Source of the DNA: Agarophyton chilense
Taxonomy: Eukaryota > Rhodophyta > Florideophyceae > Gracilariales > Gracilariaceae
Reading direction: 5' to 3'
Length of the DNA: 64,000 nucleotides
NCBI GenBank assembly: GCA_030374765.1
Contig: JARGXX010000098.1
Span: forward strand, 1-64,000
The notes beneath the pieces are model-generated. The model was not told the origin of the DNA. It ran no database searches and saw nothing but the letters and a program-made list of their open reading frames with translations. Positions within the stretch are counted from its first letter, which is position 1. Each line of letters starts with the position of its first letter. Shown piece after piece: positions 53,631 through 64,000 of the stretch. Made by a program: the position numbers and the translations under genes.

Positions 53631-54313
53631 TCACAATTTCAGCGCAAATTACGAAAATTAAAAGTAATAAAAGGGGAAAAACGAGAATGAAAAGAAACTA
53701 AAAGAAGAAAAAAGAATAAATGTAGTCAGCCTCGACACTTTACTTCGGTCGGCAGTGTCCGTCATCTACAACTATATCTACCTTGCACAGGCTTCCGCCG
53801 CTAGTTTGTACACATTGGCATGCCCCTTACATCTCACAGCTTTCCACTGTCCGACACGGCTATGTGCTCCAAAACCATTCAAAACAATTTCAAACATACA
53901 GCATGACAAACAAAAAATCAAAAAATCATCCAAGATCGTGCGCCAGTGCCAATCTCAGTCCACAGCCCAAATTCGCCTAATATGGCCAAAAGCCGATATC
54001 TAGCTCACAATCCCGGATTCTCTCCAAATGCGTACCCCCTGCTCATTCCACGCACTCGTCCAATCAGATCGCTCCTATTCGGACGAATCCCCAACACTCC
54101 ATAATAGAACTAGATCACTCGTTCACATCACGTTGCATGATTGCGTATGAAGTGTCTAAAAAGATGGCTATTTCAAGTTGAGATTGACATGAGGTACATA
54201 TGGGTTTTTAGGCGGGGGCTGCCCGAAAGTGCTTACGATTATATTCCATTTTTGAGTTTAAAAACTTCCGAGACTCCAGGAGGCGTTGGTGCGCATTTGA
54301 CCAAATCTCAACC
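53631..54313 (-). mobile_element. Inverted LTR-1-type LTR (diverged)
   Basis: 683 bp, reverse of LTR-1, starting (minus) near TGGTTGAGATTTGG at 54313 and ending TGTGA at 53631. With 52237-52919 it makes an inverted LTR pair separated by about 0.7 kb of leader. Confidence 0.8.
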
Positions 54314-54629
54314 AAACCCGACCAGCGGAAGCCGATGTAGCGAATCTCCCAACAAAGGTTTTAGTGATAAATAAAATCGGATGTAGATTTTGGCTTTGTG
54401 GATGCATTAGTTTATGGTGAACAGTGGAGGGGCACTAGGATGCGAACAAGTGCGAGTGCTGGTGCTGAAAGTCGACTTTTTGTACGGCGTCTTACTGTTA
54501 TTTGGGATTGCGTTAGAATTTAGCCTTTGTACGTTATTATCTGCAAGAGTTCATGCGGATATTTTTCGGAAATTTACAAACGCATCCAAGTGTATTGTTC
54601 TACTTGGGCGTCCCCACGGTTTCTCTCTC
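54314..54629. other. Unassigned stretch
   Basis: An 89-codon plus frame (54414-54683) with a hydrophobic middle is not recognised and overlaps repeat E. Confidence 0.3.
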
Positions 54630-55030
54630 ACAAAATTGTGTGTGGAAATTATTGCTGAGTGGTATGGTCGGTACTATGGCTAAATGCGGCGTCCCGCACA
54701 GGATGTGCCTAGAGGCAAGATATTTTGGTGGAACACGTGGTGGCACGAGTCGAGTGGCTTGCCACGGCGCGCATGCATCCGCGCCCCTTTTCAGAGGAAT
54801 TATATATCGGCAACGGCACATGTAGTGGCGACCTTGGTGCTGAAATGTACTCCCCTTCATAGCTCGAAGTCTGTTTGGAATCATACTCGTGCAGAGAACT
54901 GACTTAGTGGCGGATCACGGGGTATTATTTACGTATTATTTGGGAACGCACCCTGGTACACAGTATATGAGGTAGCAAAGGTGAGCGCCGACTACCTGCA
55001 AAAAAAGAGAATATGGGTATCATAACTCTT
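54630..55030 (-). repeat. Dispersed repeat E, minus copy
   Basis: Partner of 34985-35350. On the minus strand a 94-codon frame (54884-54600) reads GRHYMCRCRYIIPLKRGADA. Confidence 0.6.
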
Positions 55031-56033
55031 CTGTTCCTCACTTAGGAATTCTTAACTGGACATCCGAACGATCTATAATGGAGAATCAGCCCATGGCAAA
55101 CTCTCGAAGTGTTCTTTTCACCCTCGCTGGCGAGCAGTGGGTTTCCAAAAACTTCTAGCTCGCTGTGCTTTAGCAGCACGCGCTCTCCATTAGCCGCTGT
55201 TACCGCTGCTGCCATCAGATGGGCCTCCTCGGCTTCCGTCGTCACATGGACTAATTATCTCAAATAAGAATAGAACGACCTTATCAGAATCTTTCATCAA
55301 ATTTTTTTTTACCCAAGTGTACTATTAGTTTGATTACTGCCGCAGAATTGACATCATATGAGGACACTTCCATTTTCCCGAAATATTAGTAAAAGACGCT
55401 GGTTTCGATACTGGGGGGCGGGGGGGGGGGGGGCACATTCCATTTTTAAGTGAAGAAAAAGTGTTATAATCATGTTCTATCTTCTGCAATGTACATTCTT
55501 TGGACTTTTTTTTAAGTAATACCAGCTCAGTGATTTTACAACTGCTCGGAGACAGACGAAAACGTGGTGAAACACTGGCTGAGTTAATTATAACCAGAAA
55601 ACATCTTCGAAAGCTCGAGATATTCTAATAAACCTTATGTTCTAAGAACGCATTATCGTTCTCTTGAACAGCAGATATAATGAATTGCCATTTGGTAATG
55701 GAAAAGGTTTATAAGAGACCATAATATATCTAACAAGTTGAATAACGCTGCATGATATAGTACGGGGCTAAAGGTAATTTAAACTTTTGCATTACACTCT
55801 TAACAAATGCTTCTGGAAGGCCTTAAACCGCATGCAGTCAAACAATTATTACTATTTTCCACTTAATGAAGCACAAAATGTTATGAATGTCACGGAGATG
55901 ACCCCTAAAACAATTTAGATCAGTCAAACTGTGACATATATGAATGTCCGTATAATTGGGTTTTTTTGTATTATGAAAAAACAAATATTGGTTTTTGTCT
56001 AGTTTTGCATACTTAACACCGTCCTTGGTATGT
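55031..56033. other. A+T-rich stretch without recognised genes, with a poly-G run
   Basis: A nearly pure G tract lies at about 55415-55433. A 67-codon minus frame (55042-55245) is rich in Ala/Glu and unrecognised. Otherwise nothing seen. Confidence 0.5.
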
Positions 56034-57540
56034 TTAAGATGTTACAGAACCATATAGAAAACCGTGCTTCCTGTTTGTCTCCATCCATCGAATCACTGCC
56101 CCAGCCATATATGTGCTATTTATTTCATCTTCTTCCTTGCATGTTATTCGTATAGTTCGGATAGTACCCCAGTCGTTCTCAATAAAATCTTCAGTAAGTT
56201 TCAAATAGAACTTATGAGATATATGAGTCAGTGTTTTCCCATATGCATCTTTGTAGAGATTCCAGTCGTCGAACACGGACATTGCCAGCATAGAAGTATT
56301 CACTCTAAAAGACCATCCTTTCACTTCAAACATCATATACATATACAAATCATCCTGTCGAGATCTATTCTGTACATCAATTTTTGAATCACTTGAATAA
56401 TACGCTAAGAAAACTTCTGAAATTGCAATGGAAAGCGAAAATGTCTGGGTTATACCCTTTATGGTCCTCTATCTTCCACGAAAAATAGAAGCTACTGGTT
56501 GGGTACTGCTGCAAGTGCTGATAAAATATCTCTTCTTGCGTTCCACCTAGAGCACAGACATTGAATTTTGATCTAGTTCAGGAACATTAGCCACCATTCA
56601 AACGTGCTGATTTCGTGCCGTCATCGTAAGTTCGGAAAGATGTTTCATAGGAAACCTTCGGATGGCTGTTTTTACAACCCCAATAAATTCCATTCCTCTT
56701 TTTTAAAAGTTCTTCGGCTCTTTCAACAGTGACAAAATATGAATCGGCACTAACGATTCAATCAGTTGCGAATAAATTTTCAACTAGTCTCACTAAAACA
56801 GCTGGTCCATGCGCATGTTCCGATTCAAAAGGCTGAACATGTGGTTGCGTATCTTTCATTGGGATTTCTATTTTAAAATTAATTTCACTCCTTCCGCAAT
56901 ACAGTGTCTTTCATTCACAACCATTTTCCGGTTTCCTATCAAGAGCAGTGTAGTGTGGAAGTCTTATTTCCATCCAGGGTCCCCCAAGTCCATACCAAAG
57001 TGACATACCTTCGTCCACGCCCAAAGTGTGTAACGGAGTTACGAAAGCTTTCAGATGGTCATTTAGAGCTTTCAAAAAGTCAGAATCGCATGCCCACCTG
57101 TATTTCTCTGAAACTTGATCGTTTTCAGAGCCCCTGAAAACGATAAAATGCCGTATATGTTCAAAACGATTGCGTGAAATGATCTTTCGGAGCTGCAGAG
57201 ATTCAGTATATTGTGGAGACATGTTTTTTGAACCAAGTGATATTCTAATTGAAACTTCAAAGCGGTTCATTAACACCATCGAACCGAAAACTTACAAAAT
57301 TACGCCCCCCTACGGTCTTCTTAAAGCCTTTTCCTTCCAGTCGAGAGTTGGTAGATCGAACTTTTTTTCCGAAGGAGCTACAGGAATCATCGCCAAGAAG
57401 AAACCACATGGACAGAGTCCCGAGGACGTATGAATAGCGAAGATAAAACCTGCAACAGGTCTCGTGACTTTCCATTGGAGGATTTTACTGAACCATTCGG
57501 AGTCAAGGATACATTTTTCGTTGTCCATTCGGTAGAATGA
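56034..57540 (-). pseudogene. piggyBac-like transposase (DDE_Tnp_1_7), decayed
   Basis: Minus-strand pieces in the right order. N-terminal part around 57540-57280 is broken. Then ISRNRFEHIRHFIVFRG, SDFLKALNDHLKAFVTP and TLGVDEGMSLWYGLGGPW (conserved Asp-Glu), LPHYTALDRKPENGCE (57279-56911). After a stop come PHVQPFESEHAHGPAVLVRL and IVSADSYFVTVERAEELLKK (second conserved Asp, about 56770-56700). The C-terminal block at 56348-56034 includes FRVNTSMLAMSVFDDWNLYK. This matches the PGBD/piggyBac domain layout. At least four stops or frameshifts. Terminal TTAA repeats were not located. Confidence 0.83.
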
Positions 57541-57880
57541 ACTTTTGTAACGCTGTCTTGCATGTAACTGTTTGTCACAGTACGAGGTCTCGACATCATT
57601 ATTCCGTGAGTGCCATCGCCATACGTGACAGTATGCTGCTCTTCATTGTTCGACACTTCGTTTGTACTAGCAGCCCCATTTATCTTCATGATCGATTTAA
57701 CTGCTTTTTGAGCAGTTTACTGAACCGTGATATGATCTCCTTGGTTTAACATTACAAATTTTGAGAGTATATATCTTTTTGCGACGAAATCAATCAAATA
57801 GTATGGTGAAAATGTCGTATAGTGGCAGAAGATTTTGACCTTTGAGGTTGTCGATATACTACACTGACCTTGCCAGTGAT

Positions 57881-58272
57881 GGATGCAAGGGATCATCGGC
57901 CATGCTGCTCCAGGCGAGCTACCATCTAGGTGTTGTCAGCCACGTGTAGTGTTGACATGTACCTCCTGGTTGAGTAATTGTTAGTAATTGTAATTGTAAT
58001 TATATTTCTTTAAATACAGTAGTGGAGTGGCCACCTGGCACTGTAGCCAGTGCTGGCCAGGTCTCTGACACTAGGTCAGAGACCGTGACTTGCTGGCACC
58101 TCGCGGGTGATCTGGAGAGTGCAGTCCACTGCATATAGGGAACTGCACCTCCCCCATCCTAATCTGATGAAAACAAACACCCCTTGGGTCACGAATATAC
58201 CTTCTGGTCCATCGTTTCTCAATTACCACACAGGCTTTCCCGCGCGTCGACGCCTACCATCGTTCACCTACA
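57881..58272 (+). mobile_element. Candidate 5' LTR of Gypsy-2
   Basis: Position upstream of the Gypsy-2 gag, a possible TG start (TGATGGATGCAAGG) and CA end (CACCTACA), and an A+T-rich TTTCTTTAAATACAGT promoter-like block with TATA character near 58010. The following TGGTATAGGCTAG could be the primer-binding site. The 3' LTR is outside the window, so the ends cannot be confirmed. Confidence 0.4.
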
Positions 58273-58594
58273 TGGTATAGGCTAGTTGCACCGCCGTTTG
58301 CCCCTGCGTGTTTTCACGGTGCCCTGTTACCATCGAGGTTTATTTTTTCCACCTTCTAAGTTTGATCGTCACCACGCTCCATACGGTTGAGCGTCACCAC
58401 GCTCCCGAGACAAGACAGTAGCATACCCCAGAGGTGATTGTACGACATTTTGGGCTCCCGACTTCGAAAGTTTTTTTAGGTTTCGTCGTACCTTCACAGT
58501 TTACACGAGATTCCGAAAAGGATTGGACGCTCGTACACCTATTTGGTTTCAGGAAATCCCGCACAGCAATACAGGATACCACTATTGGTAACAA

Positions 58595-60805
58595 ATGGAA
58601 CGACCTAAAAGATATACGCGTGGTGCAAGCGCCCCGCGAAGCCATAAAGGTCCTAAAGGAGCCCCGTCGGCTCAACCGATTCTGGAGAATCCCGAGGAGC
58701 TCCTCCAGCACCCTCTGGACAAAACCGTAAAGGTACATGGTCCGCCGCCTTTGGCAACCGAACCTCAAAGGGAATTACCAATAGAGGTTGCAGCGGAGGA
58801 GCTATGGCCTCAGCTCGAAGAGCGAGCGAAAGCGCTCGTCACCGTCGCGGTCGAAAATGCATTAACCGTGAAGTAGAAGTCGGATAGCCGGATGGTTCAG
58901 CCCTCAATGGACGTCGATGCATATACCCTTATTATGGTTGACCGAGCAGCTCAAGAGCTGTCGGACAGGATACCTGAACTGGTGAAACAGTATCTCTTTA
59001 CAGATGCTAGGGAGCATGCTTACCGCGCTGTGCAGGACCTTTGGGTTTCCGAGGGATTCTGCGAATCCCGACCTACACAGGTGAACATCACAAATCGCAT
59101 ACCACAAGGGTTCCAAATGGTTATGTCCACCCATTCCAAACACTTACCTACTGATAGTGAGTACCTACAAAGTCCAAGGCACAGTCAAGAGGTCCCGGGG
59201 AAGGTAGACCCTCAACACATTTATCTGCCACCAATTACTGGTTTCGTTCAAAAGGATACCCATGGAGGTGGTCCCTAGGACAATTAGTCTGACTCGTTGG
59301 ATGAGCGACGAAGAAACCAAAAAGGGAAGAAGCGGAGGACGAAGAGGGGAAAGAATCGAGAAAATGATTCAGACCCAGACTCGTCAGACTCCAGTTCCGA
59401 TACGAGTTCATCGTCGGATGATGACCGTAAACGTAAGAAAAAGAAGAAACCAAACAGGTCGACGAAGAAGTTGTCGAAAAATAACCGAAAGGGTATAAAG
59501 CGAAACAATGAGTCGCCCGACTCCGAGACGGACACCAAAATGGACCTGGAGGTGCACCAACCGTTGAACGATATGTTCACCAAAGCGGTTGATTACAGGA
59601 CTTATCGGTTGATCAACAAGTCTTCTGAATACACCCAAGAGGTTGCTCAGAAGATTACTAAGCACCACAAGAAGCTCAGCTTCCTAATGGGTGACACCAC
59701 CTTCACAGGTACGGATCCTATTGCGGTGATTGAGTTTCTACAGAAGTTCAAGCTTGCATGTGACCAAAATGGTTTTTCCGAGGGCGCTGCTATGTGGCTA
59801 TTTCATTTTTACCTGAAAGGACAAGAGTACTACTTGCTGCAGGGTAGGCTCCGCGGCAATACCTTAACGATGTATGAGGATGGCACAGAGATGTTGGAGT
59901 CCTACCCAGAGGTGGTCGATTTCCTTTTGGAAACATACGCCACCGATGAGGATATCCAAGAGGCTTAGTCAGAAGTCCTCGCCTACCATCAAAGGTCTGG
60001 GCAAACCGAATCGAAGTTTTCGCTCGCGCTGTGGAATCTGAAAAGCCGTTGTGGAAATGTGTTCACTACCTCTAGGTTAAAGTCTCTATTTTCCGACAAT
60101 GTCGACAAAGCGATTTGTTCCCAGGTACGCAACTACCTGGCCAATAACCGAAAGGTAGACTACAATGGGCTGGTTCGATACTCCCAGGGCCTTGGAGATA
60201 CCCTTCGGCTGGGAAAGAGACCAGCCGTGCCTCCAGCCTCGAAGGATAAATCCAAAAGGTCTGTCTTGGAAATTGAAGATAACAAAACCCCAGAGGGTAG
60301 CTCGCACATCGAAGTACCTACAGGAATCGCTATCCACTTGGTAGCGACCCAGGGGCGGTTCTCGAGACCTTCGAAGGTAGGAAATTGGTCGTCAACGCGT
60401 ACACCAAACTCGGTAGAATCGCCGCCAAGTGCGATGAGCTCGCAAAGGATGCAGGGAGCGAGCTCCCATAACTCGCCACCCACATCCTACGCCACTGTTT
60501 TTACCAACAAGCTTTCGAAGCCCCCCTCAATGGTAACGCGAGACCCCCAAACCGGAGGCCTCGTTTGCTTGTTCTTTCTCGCGACAGACCATTTGGCAAA
60601 CAATTGTGCTAACTTCTCTCCACAGATGAGAGACCAGGTGATTCAGGCTCGCACGCAGAATCACCAACGCCTCTATGGGTCTTCAACGCAAGCACAAAAT
60701 ATGTTCCAACCGCGTAAAACGGTACAGGTCAATACCGTCGAGGAAACACCAAACTTGGACTCAACCCCTCCCGTACAAGAGGAAAACCCCGAATGGTTGG
60801 CGTAA
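58595..60805 (+). pseudogene. Gypsy-2 Gag, one frame with four internal TAG codons
   Basis: From the ATG at 58595 a single frame runs to the TAA at 60803-60805, interrupted only by TAG at 58874, 59276, 59285 and 59966. Order: N-terminal region; a long Lys/Arg and Asp/Ser-rich stretch (59300-59520, KGKKRRTKRGKNREND and DSSDSSSDTSSSSDDD); capsid-like DPIAVIEFLQKFKLACDQNG and WLFHFYLKGQEYYLLQGRLR (59715-59850); then a zinc-knuckle remnant CLFFLATDHLANNC at about 60570, in which the second Cys of C-x2-C-x4-H-x4-C is lost. The end overlaps the pol frame by 13 bp, pol being in the -1 frame. Confidence 0.8.
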
Positions 60806-61592
60806 TGGCCGAACCCAACTTGCAATTTGAAGGCCAATCGATACACAGAACCTTGAAGGTGGGAGAGAACACGTCACAACCAGTTCCGGTTTGTCATATG
60901 AAGTACAACAACTATAAAGTACGTGCTTCAATGTGTTTCTCTGATTGCGTTGCAGTTCCAGTCACCTGCGTGTTGGGTACGCGGGCCGGCCCAAACGTTC
61001 TGAACTCCCGCGTCATACCTGAGGCGGTACTTCGGAACTTGAGCCGACCTCCCGACCACAACCCGCTGGTGGATGCAAATGAGCGCCCATTAAACCTTCG
61101 AGTTAAGCTCACCACTGTGGTGCAGCTCGGACACCTCAAGATAAGAGTGCAATTCTTTGTTGTCGACCGTCTACCAACAGACTGCCTATTAGGTACGAAC
61201 TTCATTGATAGACATGTCAAAGCAATCCTTCCTGGTTCCCATACCGTCGCCCTACGTCAGGGGGGACGAATTGCCATTTTTGGTAATACGGAAATCAAAC
61301 GGGGATGGTTCGTCAAACCGAAGAAGACGATATCCACCGAAACGGTCTCCAACAAAGTGCGCATTACCAAACAGGTTGTTATCCCGCCAATGCCCCAAAT
61401 ATTGGTACCGGTGTCTTGTGCGACTTCCGGGCTGATCATACTACAAAACCATCCGAGGTGAGCACATCGACACCTCACCTTGATGGCCAACGGGATTGTC
61501 GACAACATCCCAAATCAACCCTTTAAGGTGTGTCGCAGTAACTTCAGCAGTCACGAGGTGAAGTTGCCGAAAAATACCAATGTAGGCATCGC
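60793..61592 (+). pseudogene. Gypsy-2 protease and linker
   Basis: Frame -1 relative to gag. Active-site region VTCVLGTRAGPNVL where the lineage expects VLDTGAGPNVV, so the catalytic Asp is replaced by Gly; then LLGTNFIDRHVKAILPG. A TGA at 61459-61461 stands where Gypsy-1 has Arg (NDPRRVLKHLTL against NHPR-stop-AHRHLTL). The linker then continues HLTLMANGIVDNIPNQPFKV to about 61592. Confidence 0.8.
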
Positions 61593-61859
61593 ACTACCAG
61601 CACCATAAGGGGTCTTAACCGTAGCTCACACTGATCCCGGCGAGGTCGCCTTCGATAAGGAAGGGGGTGCGCAAATGCGTCCACAACCACAGAGGTATCG
61701 ATAAATACCAAGGTGGAAGCAAAGATAACCGATAAGGCATCGGTAGAAAAAGAAGAGGAACCTGACCCTGAGAGGCAATGACAAGATACAGTCCAGATCG
61801 GTGAAGAAAACGGTCAACTGCGGGGCCGTATTCTCGACCTTCTGGAGGAGTTTGAAACT

Positions 61860-63216
61860 ATGTGGTCAGGCCATCTGGGCCAAATTAAAGCCACACAGCA
61901 TTGCATCGAGCTCCTCCCTGACTCGAAGCCGATTTATCAGCAACCATACCGTGTAGGTCCGAAGGCGAGAGAAGTAGAACTCAAAGAAGTGAAGCGAATG
62001 CTCAAAGAAAGTGTAATTGAACTAGCCAACCCAGATTGGGCTAGTCCGGTGGTTCTGGTTCAAAAGAAAGGTGATAAACGTATGAGGTTCTGTGTGGACT
62101 ACAGGAGGCTCAATAGCGTGACCGTCAGGGATTCGTACCCGATACCTAGAATGGATGAGTGCATTGACTCCTTGGGAGATGCGCAGGTATTTACCACGTT
62201 GGATGCCAATTGTGGTTATTGGCAGGTACCTGTAGGTGAGGAAGATCGATAACAAAACGACCTTCATGTGCCATGCAGGTTAGTTTCGCTTCACTCGAAT
62301 GCCTTTCGGGTTGCGCAATGCTCCAGCCACCTTTCAAAGGGCGCTGGACATCATCCTTTCGAAGCTTAAGTCGACAGCGGCCTTGGTATACATCGATGAT
62401 GTAATCATCTACTCCAGATCGGTAGAAGAACATTTTGCTCACGTGCGCACCATACTAACCCTCCTAGCTGAGGTGGGGGTGACGCTGAAGCTAGGCAAAT
62501 GCGTCTTCTTTACCAGAACGGTTGAGTACCTGGGCCACATCATAGGCCCTGGTACCCTAGAGGTTGCGCCGAGCAATATAAGGGCCGTACAGAAGGTCAA
62601 GTTGCCACGATCCCAGACAGGCGTACGATCCTTTAAAGGTTTATGTAACGTCTATCGTCGTTTCGTGAAGGGATTCGCGAAAATAGCGGCTCCCCTCAAC
62701 AAGAAGCTCCAGAAAGGTGAACCTGAACGGTTTGAGAATCTATCGAACGACGAAATGAATACCTTTGAGGGATTGAAACGAGCGCTGTTGTCGCGGCCAA
62801 TCTTAGCGTTCCCGAAAACAGGTCTACCGTACACACTGGATACAGATGCATCCTATGCCCAAATTGGTTTTTGTCTCATGCAGGATCAGTACAACACAGA
62901 CAAATTATCTATAGGGTACTGGAGCCGCACTATGAATGAGGCGGAGCAGAAATACATGGAAACAAAGAAGGAATGTCTAGGAGTAGTGTGTAGCATGTTG
63001 GTGCTCCGTCCATACCTGTATGCTGAGCGCTTTACGCTGCGCACGGAACACGATGCCTTAAGGTGGATCCTCGGACTCGCAGATGCGTCCGGTAGACTTG
63101 CCCGTTGGAGGTTGAAACTGTCAGAGTTTGAATACGACGCACAGTACCGTCCAGGTATCAAGCACAACATAGCTGATGCTATTACACGATTAAGCAACTC
63201 AGGATTAGAGACATAA
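61860..63216 (+). pseudogene. Gypsy-2 reverse transcriptase and RNase H, one frameshift
   Basis: RT first half at 61860-62252 (MWSGHLGQIKATQHCIELLP, VKRMLKESVIELANPDWASP, MRFCVDYRRLNSVTVRDSYP). There is a stop and a frame change between 62250 and 62285. The second half at 62299-63216 is fully open: MPFGLRNAPATFQRALDIIL, the intact catalytic block LVYIDDVIIYS, VEYLGHIIGP, NVYRRFVKGFAKIAAPLNKK, and RNase H LDTDASYAQIGFCLMQD, TKKECLGVVCSMLVLRPYLY, LRTEHDALRWILG, ending IADAITRLS. Only the small lesion near 62270 separates it from an intact domain, making Gypsy-2 the youngest Gypsy here. Confidence 0.92.
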
Positions 63217-63483
63217 CATGTGGAAGATGATATCCCTTTCGTTTTGGTGTCATCAAATCAAAATGCTACCGGCGAACACCTAGAAGGATGTTGGGACTTA
63301 CCTGAAGAAGGTGCCTTGCGGAACACCGACATGGAAACGCAGATACTGACCCTAGAGGAAACGAACGTTATGCCCGTAATCCCGAGAGGAATTTACACGA
63401 GAACAGGTCCAGGATGCGTACTGCAGAACCCTGGATGACCAAATTGGTTTCAAAGGATCAACATTCGATGTGGACAACAATTG

Positions 63484-64000
63484 GTACATCTTGAGAAGGT
63501 CAACCTTGGATGGTAGCCGTCCAAAAGTGGTTCCGAAGGCACTACGACCGAGAGTCTTTTATCTCGCACACTACCCGCGCCTATCGAGACACCCCGGTGC
63601 CACCAGGATGTAATACACCTTGCGGCAACGGTTCTATTGGCCTCATATGGCCCATGATGTCTATACCTTTGTAGGTCAATGCGAATCCTGTGTTCGTACC
63701 CGCGGTGGTATTCGAAAGCATCGAACGTACCTCAAGCTGTTTCCAGCAGCGGGTCCGCTGGAGTTTGCTGCGATAGACCTTCTAGGACCACTTCCCAAGA
63801 CCAGGAACGGGAATCAACACATTCTAGTGATCACCGATAGGTTCTCGAAGCTCACTACAGCGATACCGCTAAAGACGACGAGGTCAACAACGCTGGCGAT
63901 CGCGTTCCTCAACAATTGGGTCTACCCGTATGGTGCACCACTGTACCTACTTACCGATAACGGTTCAAACCTGGCATCTAAATTCTTCGAAGCAGTCTGT
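63484..64000 (+). pseudogene. Gypsy-2 integrase, running off the right edge
   Basis: Frame reads PRVFYLAHYPRLSRHPGATR and GQCESCVRTRGG (the HHCC zinc finger), then AAIDLLGPLPK (first catalytic Asp) and LTDNGSNLASKFFEAV (second Asp). One TAA at about 63610 replaces a Tyr. Open from there to base 64000. The linker 63217-63483 contains a short frame (63220-63438) and a stop. Confidence 0.9.

Noticed and set aside
58434..58730. 98-codon frame upstream of the Gypsy-2 gag
   Set aside because: It overlaps the gag start in another frame and has no Gag features; more likely leader sequence.
1..64000. CRISPR arrays, bacterial operons, riboswitches
   Set aside because: No regularly spaced short repeats, no Shine-Dalgarno-linked operons and no riboswitch-like structures seen; the content is eukaryotic.

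Overview
The window looks like nuclear DNA of a eukaryote whose genes lack introns and which is rich in transposable elements. A small, repeat-free gene island (about 24.1-31.7 kb) sits in a sea of nested LTR retrotransposons and decayed DNA transposons. Single-exon SMC6 and RRP9 genes, a secreted protein with no recognised family, and abundant Copia and Gypsy elements fit a florideophyte red alga such as Chondrus best. This is an inference: no rRNA, organelle or taxon-specific marker is present.

Layout. 1-2890: minus-strand Copia element with an open gag-protease-integrase frame leaving the left edge, then its leader and primer-binding site. 2891-8665: a 5.8 kb near-perfect palindrome. Each arm holds LTR family 2, the first 24 codons of a gag, a leader, a primer-binding site and LTR family 1; the centre is a 1.1 kb Copia reverse transcriptase/RNase H fragment. 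8666-15020: a decayed Gypsy (Gypsy-1) lying inside an older Copia-like remnant. Gypsy-1 is itself split by two solo LTRs with 5-bp target duplications. 15021-18050: mostly unexplained, with one 249-codon open frame. 18051-20820: a Harbinger-like relic carrying a solo Gypsy-type LTR. 21025-23872: a Tc1/mariner relic with doubled terminal repeats and a 764-bp insertion.

Gene island: a secreted cysteine-rich protein (24265-25299, +), RRP9/U3-55K (26162-27553, +) and SMC6 (27651-31343, -, convergent with RRP9), with a doubtful 80-codon frame beyond. 32.1-33.7 kb is a decayed gene- or transposon-like tract. 33.7-45 kb holds a heavily decayed chromodomain Gypsy (Gypsy-3) with a solo LTR and a foldback MITE inside it; a ~325-bp direct repeat lies at both ends. 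42.8-48.5 kb is the least explained stretch: mostly minus-strand hydrophobic coding-like tracts and a 210-codon open frame.

48.8-54.3 kb is a decayed Copia (Copia-3) whose 3' LTR abuts an inverted LTR plus leader, repeating the head-to-head layout of the big palindrome. 56.0-57.5 kb is a piggyBac-like transposase relic on the minus strand. 57.9-64.0 kb is the youngest Gypsy (Gypsy-2), with gag, protease, RT, RNase H and integrase in order and a handful of stops and frameshifts, running off the right edge.

The repeats form a readable nesting history: LTR-1 and LTR-2 of two related Copia families both precede the same primer-binding site, which is complementary to the anticodon arm of initiator tRNA-Met.
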